NCBI RefSeq assembly: GCF_000611675.1
Contig: NZ_JATV01000004.1
Coordinates: 301,309 to 365,308, forward strand
Reading direction: 5' to 3'
Length of the DNA: 64,000 nt
Source: Flavobacterium succinicans LMG 10402
GTDB taxonomy: Bacteria > Bacteroidota > Bacteroidia > Flavobacteriales > Flavobacteriaceae
Position numbers and translations under genes: made by a program. Shown here piece after piece: positions 34,674-43,402 of the stretch (its first letter is position 1; every line of letters begins with the position of its first letter). Under the pieces are notes generated by a model. It made no database searches, had not been told where the DNA came from, and saw only the letters and a program-made list of their open reading frames with translations.

Positions 34674-35510
34674 ATGAAGATTAAATTTTTATTTATTTTA
34701 ATTCCATTTTTGGCAATTAGTCAATCTAAGCCATTTTACAAAAGGACTACTACTGCCTATGAAATAAGCAAGAAAGACACTATTAATAAAAAAATTCACA
34801 CTACATATCTTGATAGTTTAAAAAAGATTATTACTACAGAAGATAATATCTTAAATGCCATATCAGACAGTAAATCAAAAAGAGGCTTAACTCATTCCGT
34901 TATTGAGGTTGATACAGATAGATTATTTATTTCAGTAGACATTGATAAAAAAGGAGATACAATAGGAAAATTAGTTTATGTATATGATGAGAAAAAAAAT
35001 AGAATAGAAAATTATCAAGTACTAAAAGGGGATACGTTAAACCAACAAAAACGGGTATATAATGAGTTTGGAAAATGTACGAAACTCTACAACAAAGAGA
35101 AAAATACTAACAAATATTATTTATGTACGGAGTCAGAATATGATAGTAAAGGTAACATAACTGAAAACAAAGAATATGACAAAACTGGTAGATTAATAAG
35201 ATTTGACAAATACGATAATGTTTATAAAAGAAATGAATTTATAACTACAATATCTACACATACTCATTCTAATGTATTTCTAAGGGAAATAAAAATAATA
35301 AAAAAGGGTAATAAAACATATACTTACTTTTATTCAAATCATATTGGACATAATTATGGGATAAAAATCAGAATAGTTGCTGGAGGTATGAGTATTCAAA
35401 AAGACGATGATGATGGTAATATGAAAGAGTTGAAAATATTTGATGCTTATAAGAATTTAATAGCCTATGTCAAGGATACTGAAATAAGACTTAAACCCAG
35501 CCAGAAATAA
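34674..35510 (+). CDS. hypothetical secreted protein with YD/RHS-like repeats
   Basis: A 278-residue secreted protein (signal MKIKFLFILIPFLAISQS). The middle has short repeats such as VYDEKKNRIENYQ, YNEFGKCTKLYN and YDSKGNITENKEYDKTGRLIRFDKY, resembling the strand-turn-strand units of YD/RHS or MORN-like (YwqK) proteins. No enzyme motif is visible. It is very AT-rich and Lys-rich compared with its neighbours and sits behind a repeat module shared with the 43403 gene, so it looks like an acquired single-gene insert. Function unknown. Confidence 0.6.
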   Translation: MKIKFLFILIPFLAISQSKPFYKRTTTAYEISKKDTINKKIHTTYLDSLKKIITTEDNILNAISDSKSKRGLTHSVIEVDTDRLFISVDIDKKGDTIGKLVYVYDEKKNRIENYQVLKGDTLNQQKRVYNEFGKCTKLYNKEKNTNKYYLCTESEYDSKGNITENKEYDKTGRLIRFDKYDNVYKRNEFITTISTHTHSNVFLREIKIIKKGNKTYTYFYSNHIGHNYGIKIRIVAGGMSIQKDDDDGNMKELKIFDAYKNLIAYVKDTEIRLKPSQK

Positions 35511-35733
35511 ACAGCATAAAGTTCCTGATGAGATAACATATAAAATCATTGGACTAGTGCAAGTATTGTGAAGCCTATTGAGCTACTTTTTGTTCACGTC
35601 ATCGAGAGAAGATTTACAAGAGTATCCTCATTTTAGAATATACAATTTTTCTTTCATATATTTCACGGTTTTGACTACTTTTGAGAGATAACAAACAGTA
35701 GCTTTTTGGTAGACTGGCGTTAGCATTTACAAT

Positions 35734-36756
35734 ATGAAAAAATTACTAAAGACACTATTCTTACTATTTTTAGTTCAATTAAGTTTTGGACAAAATTCAA
35801 GTATAATTAATAGCGAAGCGATTCATTTTACTCTCAAACAAAAAAAGGATACTATTGATTTTATTTTAGTTGATACTAAAACTAACGAGAAAAAACCAAT
35901 ATTCTTATTTTGTCAAGGTTCTTTGCCGATACCTTTATTTATACAACCCGAAAAAGAAGATATGTGGATGTTTGGTGGAGGAATTACAAATTTTGACATA
36001 GATGAAATCAAAAAGCACTATCATTTAGTTGTGATTTCTATGCCAAAAACACCTGTGGTCGTTAATGAAAAAAAATTAAACGAATCCTATTGTTACATTC
36101 CCAATTCAAACAAACCTGATGAATTTGACCAAGAGTACTTGAAATCTGATTATTTAGAGAATTACGAGAAAAGAGCAAAGCTAGTATTGAAGTTTTTAAA
36201 GAAAAAGAAATGGGTAGATAATTCAAAATTAATAGTTGCGGGACATTCTCAAGGTTCAAAAGTGGCTACAGCATTGACATTGAATACTAAAACGGTTACC
36301 CATCTAGGCTTGTTTGGAGCAAACCCATTTGGAAGAATTGACCAAAGAATTAGAGAGTATCGAAAAAAGGTGGATAAAAAAGAAATGACTTGGGTCGAAG
36401 CTGATGAAAGAACAGAAAGTACCTATCAAATGCTTAGAGATTCTTACGATTCCAATAAAGTAAATAAAGACCCCTATTTGTTAGCTTGGAAATCCTTTTC
36501 AAAACCATTCATTAATGATTGGTTACAAATTAAAATACCGACGTATTTGGCTTATGGCACTAATGATGGTGGAGCTGAATTATGTGATTTAGTACCTTTG
36601 TTTTACATCCAACATTCAAAAACAAACCTGACTTACAAAAGATACCCAAATTTAGAACATAACTTTTTTGAAGTTAATGAAGACGGAACGACCAATTACG
36701 ACAAAGAGCATTGGAAAGAAGTAATGAACGAGTTTGTAAAATGGACAACAAAATAA
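35734..36756 (+). CDS. secreted alpha/beta hydrolase
   Basis: A 340-residue secreted protein with a short signal peptide (MKKLLKTLFLLFLVQLSFGQ). It contains LIVAGHSQGSKVATALT, the GxSxG nucleophile elbow (Ser near 172); an acid candidate in YLAYGTNDGGAEL; and His in NLEHNFFEV, so a complete serine hydrolase triad is likely. The upstream 223 bases hold a phrase TTGGTAGACTGGCGTTAGC often seen at the start of mobile single-gene inserts in Bacteroidota; that link is from memory. Possible esterase or peptidase. It is AT-rich like the preceding gene. Confidence 0.75.
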   Translation: MKKLLKTLFLLFLVQLSFGQNSSIINSEAIHFTLKQKKDTIDFILVDTKTNEKKPIFLFCQGSLPIPLFIQPEKEDMWMFGGGITNFDIDEIKKHYHLVVISMPKTPVVVNEKKLNESYCYIPNSNKPDEFDQEYLKSDYLENYEKRAKLVLKFLKKKKWVDNSKLIVAGHSQGSKVATALTLNTKTVTHLGLFGANPFGRIDQRIREYRKKVDKKEMTWVEADERTESTYQMLRDSYDSNKVNKDPYLLAWKSFSKPFINDWLQIKIPTYLAYGTNDGGAELCDLVPLFYIQHSKTNLTYKRYPNLEHNFFEVNEDGTTNYDKEHWKEVMNEFVKWTTK

Positions 36757-36774
36757 ATACTAACCACAACAACA

Positions 36775-37179
36775 ATGAGATTACACTACAACACTCAAGA
36801 GCAAACCCTAGTTATTCAAGATGGATTGAAAAATCACCATTTTTTACTGAAACTTTTGATGATTTTGAATTTACTCAACGCGGTTCTAAATGTTTCGACT
36901 TTTAGTATAAACAGTATCGGTTTTATGCAATTGGTTTGGCCTTTTCTGGGGTTGGTGTCGATTGTGGTACTGTATAATTTGACAGTGAAGAATACGACTT
37001 CAGAAAAAATTCCAGTGAGTGCAATCAAAGGGCTAAAGGAATATTCCTTTTTTGGAAAAAAACGCTTGGCCATTGTACTAAATAATGGAAAAAAACGCGA
37101 TTTGGTTGAGGTGAAAACAACACAAGAATTTAAAGAATCGCGCAAAATAATGAAGCAAGTTGGAGTTAAGGATTTATAA
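36775..37179 (+). CDS. hypothetical membrane protein
   Basis: A 134-residue protein with two membrane spans (about residues 24-42 and 48-66, FMQLVWPFLGLVSIVVLYNLT) between a short hydrophilic start (MRLHYNTQEQTLVIQDG) and a basic cytoplasmic tail (AIKGLKEYSFFGKKRLAIVLNNGKKRDLVEVKT). The tail reads as a small PH-like strand domain. It begins 18 bases after the hydrolase stop but may have its own promoter. No family recognised. Confidence 0.65.
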   Translation: MRLHYNTQEQTLVIQDGLKNHHFLLKLLMILNLLNAVLNVSTFSINSIGFMQLVWPFLGLVSIVVLYNLTVKNTTSEKIPVSAIKGLKEYSFFGKKRLAIVLNNGKKRDLVEVKTTQEFKESRKIMKQVGVKDL

Positions 37180-37208
37180 ATCTTGTTCGATTCCTGTTTT
37201 TCAAATAA

Positions 37209-37568
37209 TTCAATACGAATGGGCTTTAGCCCATTCGCAAATGTTAGTTCAGTTTGGGGATTTAGCAAAAATTAATGTTAGTTTCGGCTAAAGCCTCTAC
37301 ATCTTCATAATTGTATCCTCTCGCTAAAGCGAGAGGCAATTGATTTTCGTGCAATCAATTAAAAAATCATTACTTTATTGCTGAGATAGTAGGTGAAGCA
37401 AACTATTTCTTTGTAAAAATTCAATTGGAATGGGCTTTAGCACATTCTTTACAATGAGTTTCACATTAGGCTTTAGCCAAAATCTATAGTAGTTTTGGCT
37501 AAAGCCTCTGCATCTTCATAATTGTATTCCCTCGCTAAAGCGAGAGGCAATTGATTTTCGAGCAATCA
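37209..37568. repeat. duplicated intergenic unit (two copies of about 145 bases)
   Basis: Copy 1 (37209-37358) and copy 2 (37430-37568) each hold AATGGGCTTTAGC, GGCTAAAGCCTCT, CATCTTCATAATTGTAT, and the hairpin CTCGCTAAAGCGAG followed by AGGCAATTGATTTTCG. Copy 1 has a complete GGGCTTTAGCCC palindrome; in copy 2 it is changed to GGGCTTTAGCAC. They make up most of the 606-base gap 37180-37785. No open frame of note is present. Confidence 0.75.
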
Positions 37569-37611
37569 CTTAACCACAATTTTTTTTTATGATCTGAAAA
37601 CTAAATGTTCT

Positions 37612-37717
37612 TGTTTAGCCCTGATGGGAGCGGCATCCTTGCTTGGCGGGGTTCGCCAAGTAAGATACAGCGTACAGCAGGACAACTCGTGTGGTGAGCA
37701 CGTTGGTGGTGCTCCTG
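37612..37717 (-). repeat. dispersed intergenic hairpin element, copy D (inverted)
   Basis: On the minus strand this reads as copies A and B: AGGAGCACC, CACCACACGAGT, GCTGTACGCT, stem, GGATGCCGCTCCCATC and GGGCTA. The stem is CTTGCTTGGCG (37638-37648) with CGCCAAGTAAG (37654-37664), one mismatch. It is the only copy in this orientation. Confidence 0.85.
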
Positions 37718-37785
37718 AAACTAATGCAAAAAAGCATTCGTTTTTTCGGGATAAAAGTTATTTTTACGGCTCAAATGAGTAAGGT

Positions 37786-38286
37786 ATGATTTTAAAAACA
37801 GCTAGTTTCGCAGATTTAGAGGCGGTTTGGGATATTTTACAAGCGGCGATTGCACAACGCAAAGAAGACGGTAGCACACAATGGCAAGATGGTTATCCGA
37901 ATTCGAAAACGGTGGTCGATGATTTTGCGAAAGGATACTCCTATGTATTAGTCGAAAATGAGGTGGTTGTGGCTTATGCGGCCATCATTTTTGGCGAGGA
38001 ACCGACCTACAACGACCTGCAAGGCGAGTGGTTGAGTCATTCGGATTATGTGGTTGTGCATCGTGTAGCCACAGCACCTGAGTACAAAGGAAAAGGAATT
38101 GCCACGCTTTTATTTGAGAAAATTGAAGCGTTGAGTATCTCGAAAAATGTGTTTAGCATTAAAGTAGATACTAATTTCGATAACTTTCCGATGTTGAAAA
38201 TTCTCAAAAAATTAGGTTACACCTATTGTGGCGAAATTGTGGTTCGTGGCGCTCCTAGAAAGGCCTTTGAGAAGTTATTGAAATAG
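37786..38286 (+). CDS. GNAT family N-acetyltransferase
   Basis: A 166-residue acetyltransferase. The acetyl-CoA motif VVHRVATAPEYKGKGIATLLFEKIEAL (residues 88-114, with the Q/RxxGxG/A pattern K-G-K-G-I-A) is clear. It starts with LKTASFADLEAVWDILQAAI, the usual GNAT beta1-alpha1, and ends with an N-xx-M-xx-L-x-K-L-G-Y block (FDNFPMLKILKKLGYTYCGE). Substrate unknown. It stands alone, ends in a bidirectional terminator, and is preceded by repeat copy D. Confidence 0.88.
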   Translation: MILKTASFADLEAVWDILQAAIAQRKEDGSTQWQDGYPNSKTVVDDFAKGYSYVLVENEVVVAYAAIIFGEEPTYNDLQGEWLSHSDYVVVHRVATAPEYKGKGIATLLFEKIEALSISKNVFSIKVDTNFDNFPMLKILKKLGYTYCGEIVVRGAPRKAFEKLLK

Positions 38287-38303
38287 CGTAAAACTAGATA
38301 TAG

Positions 38304-38339
38304 AAAGTCCAGCAATCATCTGTTGTTGCTGGACTTTTT
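38304..38339. terminator. bidirectional terminator
   Basis: AAGTCCAGCAA (38305-38315) pairs with TTGCTGGACTT (38326-38336) with T-run on the right. It separates the convergent GNAT gene and the gene at 38344. Confidence 0.85.
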
Positions 38340-38343
38340 GGTT

Positions 38344-38688
38344 TTAATTATAAATCATTTTATAGTTGATTTCCTCAGGAGCTAACAAACGAGCCCGATG
38401 GCTAAAATCGACTAAAATTTTGAGTTCTTCTAATTCATAGCGATTGAGCAAAATAATGAAGTTGTTTTGCAAGGTTGGAATCGGAATTTTCTTTTCATAA
38501 ATCGAGTTTTCATATTCTTTTTCCCAATAATCACTGTCGATGGAGTTGAGGTACACCCTAAAACGATCAAATTCGGTCGTATCAAAATTGAAGGTTAAAT
38601 TATTAAATGACAAATTATACAACGCGCTGTGTTGACAAAAAAACAGCAATCCGTTGTTGGTTCTATTCAAAATTTGTAGAGTGCACAT
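38344..38688 (-). CDS. conserved small protein (DUF6686-like)
   Basis: A 114-residue soluble protein. The start MCTLQILNRTNNGLLFFCQHSALYNLSFNNL has two Cys and a His near the N-terminus; the middle (RVYLNSIDSDYWEKEY) and IPIPTLQNNFIILLNRYELEELKILVD match a small Bacteroidota family I associate with DUF6686. No enzymatic motif is known. It lies 12 bases after the DUF6607 gene on the minus strand, so the two are probably cotranscribed and may relate to heme or iron use. Confidence 0.6.
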   Translation of the reverse strand: MCTLQILNRTNNGLLFFCQHSALYNLSFNNLTFNFDTTEFDRFRVYLNSIDSDYWEKEYENSIYEKKIPIPTLQNNFIILLNRYELEELKILVDFSHRARLLAPEEINYKMIYN

Positions 38689-38700
38689 ACGCTTCCAGAA

Positions 38701-39615
38701 TTAAGATTTTACAAAGGCGGTAATGATTTTTGAGATTTCTTCTTGTGTAGCATCGGGTTTTAAGTCGAATAACACACTAAATAATGATTTTTTATTCACC
38801 TTTTTTTCTAAAGTAAGGTCTTTGTTTTTGCCATATACTTTAGCCCATTCATTGCGAACTTTTTCCCATAATCCTTTGTTTTTGGTCCAATACTTTTGAG
38901 CCAACTGGCATCTTTCGTTAGGCACTTTGGTATAAATATCCATTCCTTTTTCTTGTGCCAAAAGTACATCAGCAGCACCATCGGTACGGATCACTTTGTC
39001 GTTGTCTTGTTCGTGAATCCATCCTTTAGCTGTTATTTCGTGAATGTTTCTTCTTTTTAAAACATTGTAATCGTTACGAATCGTATGTTCGCGTCTTGGC
39101 AACGGGGCATCGGTCACGTTTTTCCAAGAAGTAATTCCGTCTACTGTGGCCCAACTTGCGGTACCTTCATAACGCGGACTATCATCTACTTGATATACTT
39201 TTTGAGTCCACTGTCCTTTGACAGCAGCGGGAGTCAGTTTTTTGTATTTCCAAGTTAATTCTTTATCAAAAGTCAATAAATCGGTGTTTTCATACAGCCA
39301 ATCTTGTCTCCAGTGTTTTACGATATCTTCTTCTTTATCGCCTGTAATTAACAGGTGTTGCAACACCAATTTGTTGGGCGTGTTTTCTACTAATTCTACC
39401 CATTCCAAAGCTGTTTCATGTTTGGTTTTAGAGGGTTTGTAAGTGGTCGTGTCTTTGGGATACTCGAAAGTTTCGGTAAAATTAAATTGTACTTCATAAC
39501 ATCCACACATCGATTGTATGGCTTTGATGTCTTCTTTTTGTTTGGCGGTTTGTCCAAAGCTGAGGTTTACGGTAAGTGCCAATACACTCCAAGCTAGAAT
39601 TGATTTTGTTTTCAT
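38701..39615 (-). CDS. DUF6607 family secreted protein
   Basis: A 304-residue secreted protein. The signal peptide ends around NLSFGQ (residue 21). SMCGCYEVQFNFTETF gives a Cys pair at the start of a lipocalin-like beta barrel, and HWRQDWLYENTDLLTFDKELTWKYKKL and PLPRREHTIRNDYNVLKRRNIHEI continue it. This pattern is the DUF6607 family that repeatedly lies beside HmuR/HmuY-type heme genes in flavobacteria. It is divergent from the TonB receptor at 39728, and the shared 112-base intergenic holds iron-type palindromes. A role in heme handling is likely but not proven. Confidence 0.75.
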   Translation of the reverse strand: MKTKSILAWSVLALTVNLSFGQTAKQKEDIKAIQSMCGCYEVQFNFTETFEYPKDTTTYKPSKTKHETALEWVELVENTPNKLVLQHLLITGDKEEDIVKHWRQDWLYENTDLLTFDKELTWKYKKLTPAAVKGQWTQKVYQVDDSPRYEGTASWATVDGITSWKNVTDAPLPRREHTIRNDYNVLKRRNIHEITAKGWIHEQDNDKVIRTDGAADVLLAQEKGMDIYTKVPNERCQLAQKYWTKNKGLWEKVRNEWAKVYGKNKDLTLEKKVNKKSLFSVLFDLKPDATQEEISKIITAFVKS

Positions 39616-39663
39616 TTTTGTATTAAAAAAGGTTAAAAATTAATTACCGCAAATCTATAATAT

Positions 39664-39725
39664 TTATTTAGAATAAATAAAAATAATTATATATTTGCCT
39701 CAAAATAATTAAGAACTATTCTAAA
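39664..39725 (+). promoter_or_regulatory. promoter with two Fur-like palindromes
   Basis: Site 1, TTATTTAGAATAAATAA (39664-39680), has perfect 7-base arms and lies upstream of TATATTTG (39690-39697). Site 2, TTAAGAACTATTCTAAA (39709-39725), has 6 of 7 arm pairs and ends two bases before the ATG. Both share TTTAGAA-type half sites, differing from the Zur and MntR types. Fur regulation of the heme operon is likely. Confidence 0.6.
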
Positions 39726-39727
39726 TA

Positions 39728-41845
39728 ATGAAAAACCATCTGACGCTACTTGTCCTTTTAACAGCGCTTTATGTTGCATCTGCGCAGCAAAAACCAAGCG
39801 ATTCATTGCAAGTAAATGCTTTGCAAGAAATAGTGGTTACGGGGCAAATGGAACCGCAATCTTTAAAAAAATCGGTTTTCAATGTACGGGTTATTAGTGC
39901 TAAAGACATTCAAAACTTAGCTGCAAATACTTTGGCAGATGTCTTGAACCAATATTTAAACATTACATTAAGACCTAGTGGGACTGATGGACGTTCTACG
40001 GTTTCGCTATTTGGTTTAGATGGACAATATTTTAAAATTTTGGTAGACAATATTCCTTTGGTCGGTGAATCCGGGTTGGGTAACAATGCGGATTTATCTC
40101 AAATTAACCTCGATGATGTGCAACAAATTGAGATTATTGAAGGATCCATGGGCGTAACACATGGCGCCAATGCGGTGAGTGGCGTATTGAATATTATCAC
40201 TAAAAAAGCGGCTAAAACCAAATGGAATTTGAGAGCCACACTGCAAGAAGAAACGGTACAAAACGAATATGCGTGGATGGATAAAGGCCGACACATTCAG
40301 GGATTATCTTTTTCATTCGCGCCAAAAGGAGGATGGTTTTTTAATGCGGCCATCAATCGCAATGATTTTCAGGGTTTTTTGAATGATAAAAAAGGAAAGT
40401 TTTATTTTGAAAACGATGGCACTCGCGGTTATCGTTGGCTGCCAAAAGAACAACTGACCACTTCGACTACCTTGGGCTATCAAAAAAATCAATTTCGGTT
40501 TTTTTATAAATTCCAATTCCTAAACGAACAAATCGATTTTTATAACTCCTCGGTTCAATCGGCCTATAACCCAGAATTGGGCGCCTATCGCTATGCTTTG
40601 GACCAACGTTTTTTGACCCATCGCAACTTTCATCATTTATCAGTTTCAGGAAATGGAGCGGATAGAATGAATTATACCGTTTCGCTTTCTTATCAAAAAC
40701 AACAGCGTGATGTAGAAAGCTTCCGCTATTTGTTGTACAATCTAACCGAACAAGGCGTAACCTCTCAAAAAGACCAAGCTACAGAAGTACTTTATTCAAC
40801 CGGAACGTGGAGTAATTTTTTTAAAAGTCAAAAACTAGACCTTCAATTAGGGTATGAAATTTCGCAAAATTTAGGTTTTGCATTGATTCAAGAAAGTAAT
40901 AATCTACTGGTTCCGATTTCAAAACGATTGAATAACTATGACTTTTTTGTGGGTTCGGAACTCAAATGTACGCCTAGTTTTTCCCTTCGTCCCGGATTTC
41001 GATATTCTATACAATCTCTTTTTGAGAACCAATATGCCGCTTCCTTGGGTGTGCGATATTTGTTGAAAAATGAGGTAGAATGGCGTGCATCGGTAGGTCA
41101 ATCTTTCCGAACACCATCGTTTGAAGAACTTTATGTGAAACAAATATTTGACGGACATCATTTTACGGGGAATGAAAACTTAATTCCCGAAACGAGTACT
41201 TCGTTTGAAATGAGTTGGAAGAAAAACTTCACCATTCACAACACGGCTCAGTTGGCGAGTACTTTGACAGGGAGTTTTCTTCAGGTGAAAGATAGAATCG
41301 ATATGGCTTTGGCACAATACAACCCCACAACTGGAAATCCAGAATACGAATACATCAACATTAACACCTATAAAATGTGGAATGTAGCCACAACCAATCA
41401 ATTCAAAAGCAACAATTTTGTAGGGACTTTTGGAGCGGCTTTAGTAGGGATTGATCAACAATTGGATAATAATGCGTTTCGTGCGGATGATCGCTTTTTG
41501 TATTCTTTTAGTTGGAACACCAGTCTTTCTTATACCCTTCCGCAATGGCAAACGGTTTTTTCGGCGTATTACAAATACAATGGCAAAACCCAACAGTTTA
41601 TAGCAACTTCCTCAGAATATGTTATTTCAGACATTGGCGAAAGTCATTGGTTGGACGCCACCGTTCAAAGGAAATTTTTCAATGCTACCCTTGAGACGAC
41701 CTTCGGAGCCAGAAACATTTTGAATATTACCAATATCAATCAAACGCGAACTGCTGATGGTACAGGCCATGCCGCTTCCAATCAGATCATGCTGGCTTAT
41801 GGCCGCTCTTTTTTTCTAAAAGTAACCTATAACCTTAATCTTTAA
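39728..41845 (+). CDS. TonB-dependent heme receptor (HmuR-like)
   Basis: A 705-residue outer-membrane receptor. Signal peptide ends around ASAQQ (residue 20); NALQEIVVTGQMEPQSLKKS is the TonB-box region. The plug (DVLNQYLNITLRPSGTDGRSTVSLFGLDGQY, then GSMGVTHGANAVSGVLNIITKK) and a 22-strand barrel follow; FRTPSFEELY is the typical receptor block and it ends LKVTYNLNL. No carboxypeptidase-like N-terminal domain is present. It is followed after 16 bases by an HmuY-family lipoprotein, so the operon is HmuRY-like and probably imports heme under iron control. Confidence 0.9.
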   Translation: MKNHLTLLVLLTALYVASAQQKPSDSLQVNALQEIVVTGQMEPQSLKKSVFNVRVISAKDIQNLAANTLADVLNQYLNITLRPSGTDGRSTVSLFGLDGQYFKILVDNIPLVGESGLGNNADLSQINLDDVQQIEIIEGSMGVTHGANAVSGVLNIITKKAAKTKWNLRATLQEETVQNEYAWMDKGRHIQGLSFSFAPKGGWFFNAAINRNDFQGFLNDKKGKFYFENDGTRGYRWLPKEQLTTSTTLGYQKNQFRFFYKFQFLNEQIDFYNSSVQSAYNPELGAYRYALDQRFLTHRNFHHLSVSGNGADRMNYTVSLSYQKQQRDVESFRYLLYNLTEQGVTSQKDQATEVLYSTGTWSNFFKSQKLDLQLGYEISQNLGFALIQESNNLLVPISKRLNNYDFFVGSELKCTPSFSLRPGFRYSIQSLFENQYAASLGVRYLLKNEVEWRASVGQSFRTPSFEELYVKQIFDGHHFTGNENLIPETSTSFEMSWKKNFTIHNTAQLASTLTGSFLQVKDRIDMALAQYNPTTGNPEYEYININTYKMWNVATTNQFKSNNFVGTFGAALVGIDQQLDNNAFRADDRFLYSFSWNTSLSYTLPQWQTVFSAYYKYNGKTQQFIATSSEYVISDIGESHWLDATVQRKFFNATLETTFGARNILNITNINQTRTADGTGHAASNQIMLAYGRSFFLKVTYNLNL

Positions 41846-41861
41846 TATAATTCAAAGTACC

Positions 41862-42956
41862 ATGAAAAAACAATTGCTTATCGTATCATTTGCTCTTTTA
41901 GCCTTATCGTCTTGCTCAAGCGATGACGTGGCTCCTGTTCCAACACCAGAAATCCCTTCTTTAGGTGCAGTCATGCAGCCTGCCGTGGGCGGACATCATC
42001 AACCCAATCAAGTATATGTGGATTTGAGCGCCAATAAAGCCGAAGCTATCAATAGAAGCTCTTGGGATTTTGGATTTTACTCTGGAACTTCTTTCCGTGT
42101 AGTATTGAATGGCGCGGTCAAAATGGCGGTCAAAAAATTAGAAACTAACGATATTACTTTGCCTCAAACGATGGATGCGGCGGTAGCTGTTGGTGGCGGT
42201 ACTGTTTTGGCGAGTAATGGTTTTGTAGACAACCCAACCGGTGTTTTGGAAGGAGCGGGAGCGGGATTGGGTACGGCTATTGCCGAAATTTCAGCCACAG
42301 ATGCGGATAATAAAGTCTATTTGGTCAATCTAGGATTTGCGATCGCTACAACTGCGCCTGCTGTTGGATCTGTAAGTTTGGATGGCGAAGCGAGAGGCTG
42401 GAAAAAAATCAGAATTCTGAGAAATGGAAACGGCTACAAAATTCAATATGCAGATTTAAACGCTTCAACATTTACAGAAAAAACCATTGCCAAAGACGAC
42501 ACGGTTAATTTCGCTTTCTTTAGTTTAAAAGAAGGAAAAACGGTGACTGTAGAGCCTCAAAAAACCAAATGGGATTTGAATTTCACCCCTTTCACCAACT
42601 ATTTGCCCACAGGAGCGGGAGAGGTAACCTATGGCTATTCTGATTTTATTGTAACCAATAGAATGGCAGGTACGCAAGCTTACCAAGTGCTAGTGGCCGA
42701 TGGTGGTACTTATGCGGATTTTACGCGTGCAAAAGTAGTGGATGCTAATTTTAAACCTTCCAAAACCGATCAAAGAAGTATTGGAGCCAACTGGAGAAGT
42801 GGTGGTGGGCCAACATCATTGCCAAGTGTAAGAACCGATCGTTTTTATGTAGTGAAAGATGCCGCTGGTACTTATTACAAAATACGTTTTCTATCCATAA
42901 GCAATGAGGCGGGTGTTCGTGGTAATCCCACTTTTGAATTTAAAAAATTAGAGTAA
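41862..42956 (+). CDS. HmuY family heme-binding lipoprotein
   Basis: A 364-residue lipoprotein: signal MKKQLLIVSFALLALSSC (lipobox, Cys at 18), then a Pro-rich linker. The HmuY fold is seen in VGGHHQPNQVYVDLSANKAEAINRSSWDFGFYSG, NGAVKMAVKKLETNDI, WDLNFTPFTNY and the C-terminal DRFYVVKDAAGTYYKIRFLSI. The HH pair near residue 44-45 could bind heme, although HmuY ligands vary. It is exported to the outer membrane to capture heme and hand it to the TonB receptor encoded just before it. It ends at a terminator. Confidence 0.9.
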   Translation: MKKQLLIVSFALLALSSCSSDDVAPVPTPEIPSLGAVMQPAVGGHHQPNQVYVDLSANKAEAINRSSWDFGFYSGTSFRVVLNGAVKMAVKKLETNDITLPQTMDAAVAVGGGTVLASNGFVDNPTGVLEGAGAGLGTAIAEISATDADNKVYLVNLGFAIATTAPAVGSVSLDGEARGWKKIRILRNGNGYKIQYADLNASTFTEKTIAKDDTVNFAFFSLKEGKTVTVEPQKTKWDLNFTPFTNYLPTGAGEVTYGYSDFIVTNRMAGTQAYQVLVADGGTYADFTRAKVVDANFKPSKTDQRSIGANWRSGGGPTSLPSVRTDRFYVVKDAAGTYYKIRFLSISNEAGVRGNPTFEFKKLE

Positions 42957-43016
42957 ACACAAGCTATAAGTGTCTAAAATTGTAGTTACGTTTTTTTTAT
43001 TGTGTAGTTGTTAGTC

Positions 43017-43040
43017 AAAAGGTTGCTTCGGCAGCCTTTT
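43017..43040 (+). terminator. Rho-independent terminator
   Basis: AAAAGGTTGC (43017-43026) pairs with GCAGCCTTTT (43031-43040) with one G-U pair, loop TTCG. It follows the HmuY gene by 61 bases. Confidence 0.75.
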
Positions 43041-43055
43041 GTGTTTTGGATAAGT

Positions 43056-43110
43056 CCTCCCGAGCCAAAGGATTTCCGCTCTCATCAAGGATTAGAACGT
43101 TAGCATTAGA
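43056..43110 (+). repeat. dispersed hairpin element, degenerate copy E
   Basis: Only the 3' half is clear: GAGCCAAAGGAT, CCGCTCTCATCAAGG, and the downstream GAACGTTAGCA shared with copy C. The 5' arm and flank are eroded or lost. Confidence 0.6.
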
Positions 43111-43402
43111 GAATTTCAATTTTTAAATACCAAATTCCAAAAGTGTCACCCTGAGCACAGTCGAAGGGAAAATTCCAAATTTTATGGGCGCTGCTCCCCT
43201 CTTGAGAGGGGCTGGGGGTGTGTTTTTGTCGAATGACTTCCCAATAATTCCTCAGCCATCCAAAACGACAAGATAATGACAACAAAACCATAAACTAGGA
43301 AAAGGTTTGTAATGAAAATTGTATATATTTGGGAAAGTAAAGTCTGACTCTTGTCAGGCCTATCTACTAGTTGGCAGTAATATTGACCGAAAAACCACAT
43401 AA
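43111..43402 (+). repeat. composite 5' module before the AlbA_2 gene, with a nested insertion
   Basis: It repeats the blocks seen at 34337-34673: TTTCAATTTTTAAAT, CCAAATTCCAAA, GGGCGCTGCTCCCCT, GGGGCTGGGGGTGTG, the promoter-like AAAATTGTATATATTTG (43315-43331), ACTAGTTG and ACCACATAA. An extra 38-base segment (GTCACCCTGAGCACAGTCG) is inserted between two copies of AAATTCCAAA. The 446-base gap 42957-43402 holds no gene. Confidence 0.7.

Noticed and set aside
37209..37568. Possible CRISPR array
   Set aside because: There are only two long copies with nested palindromes, no regular spacers, and no cas genes.
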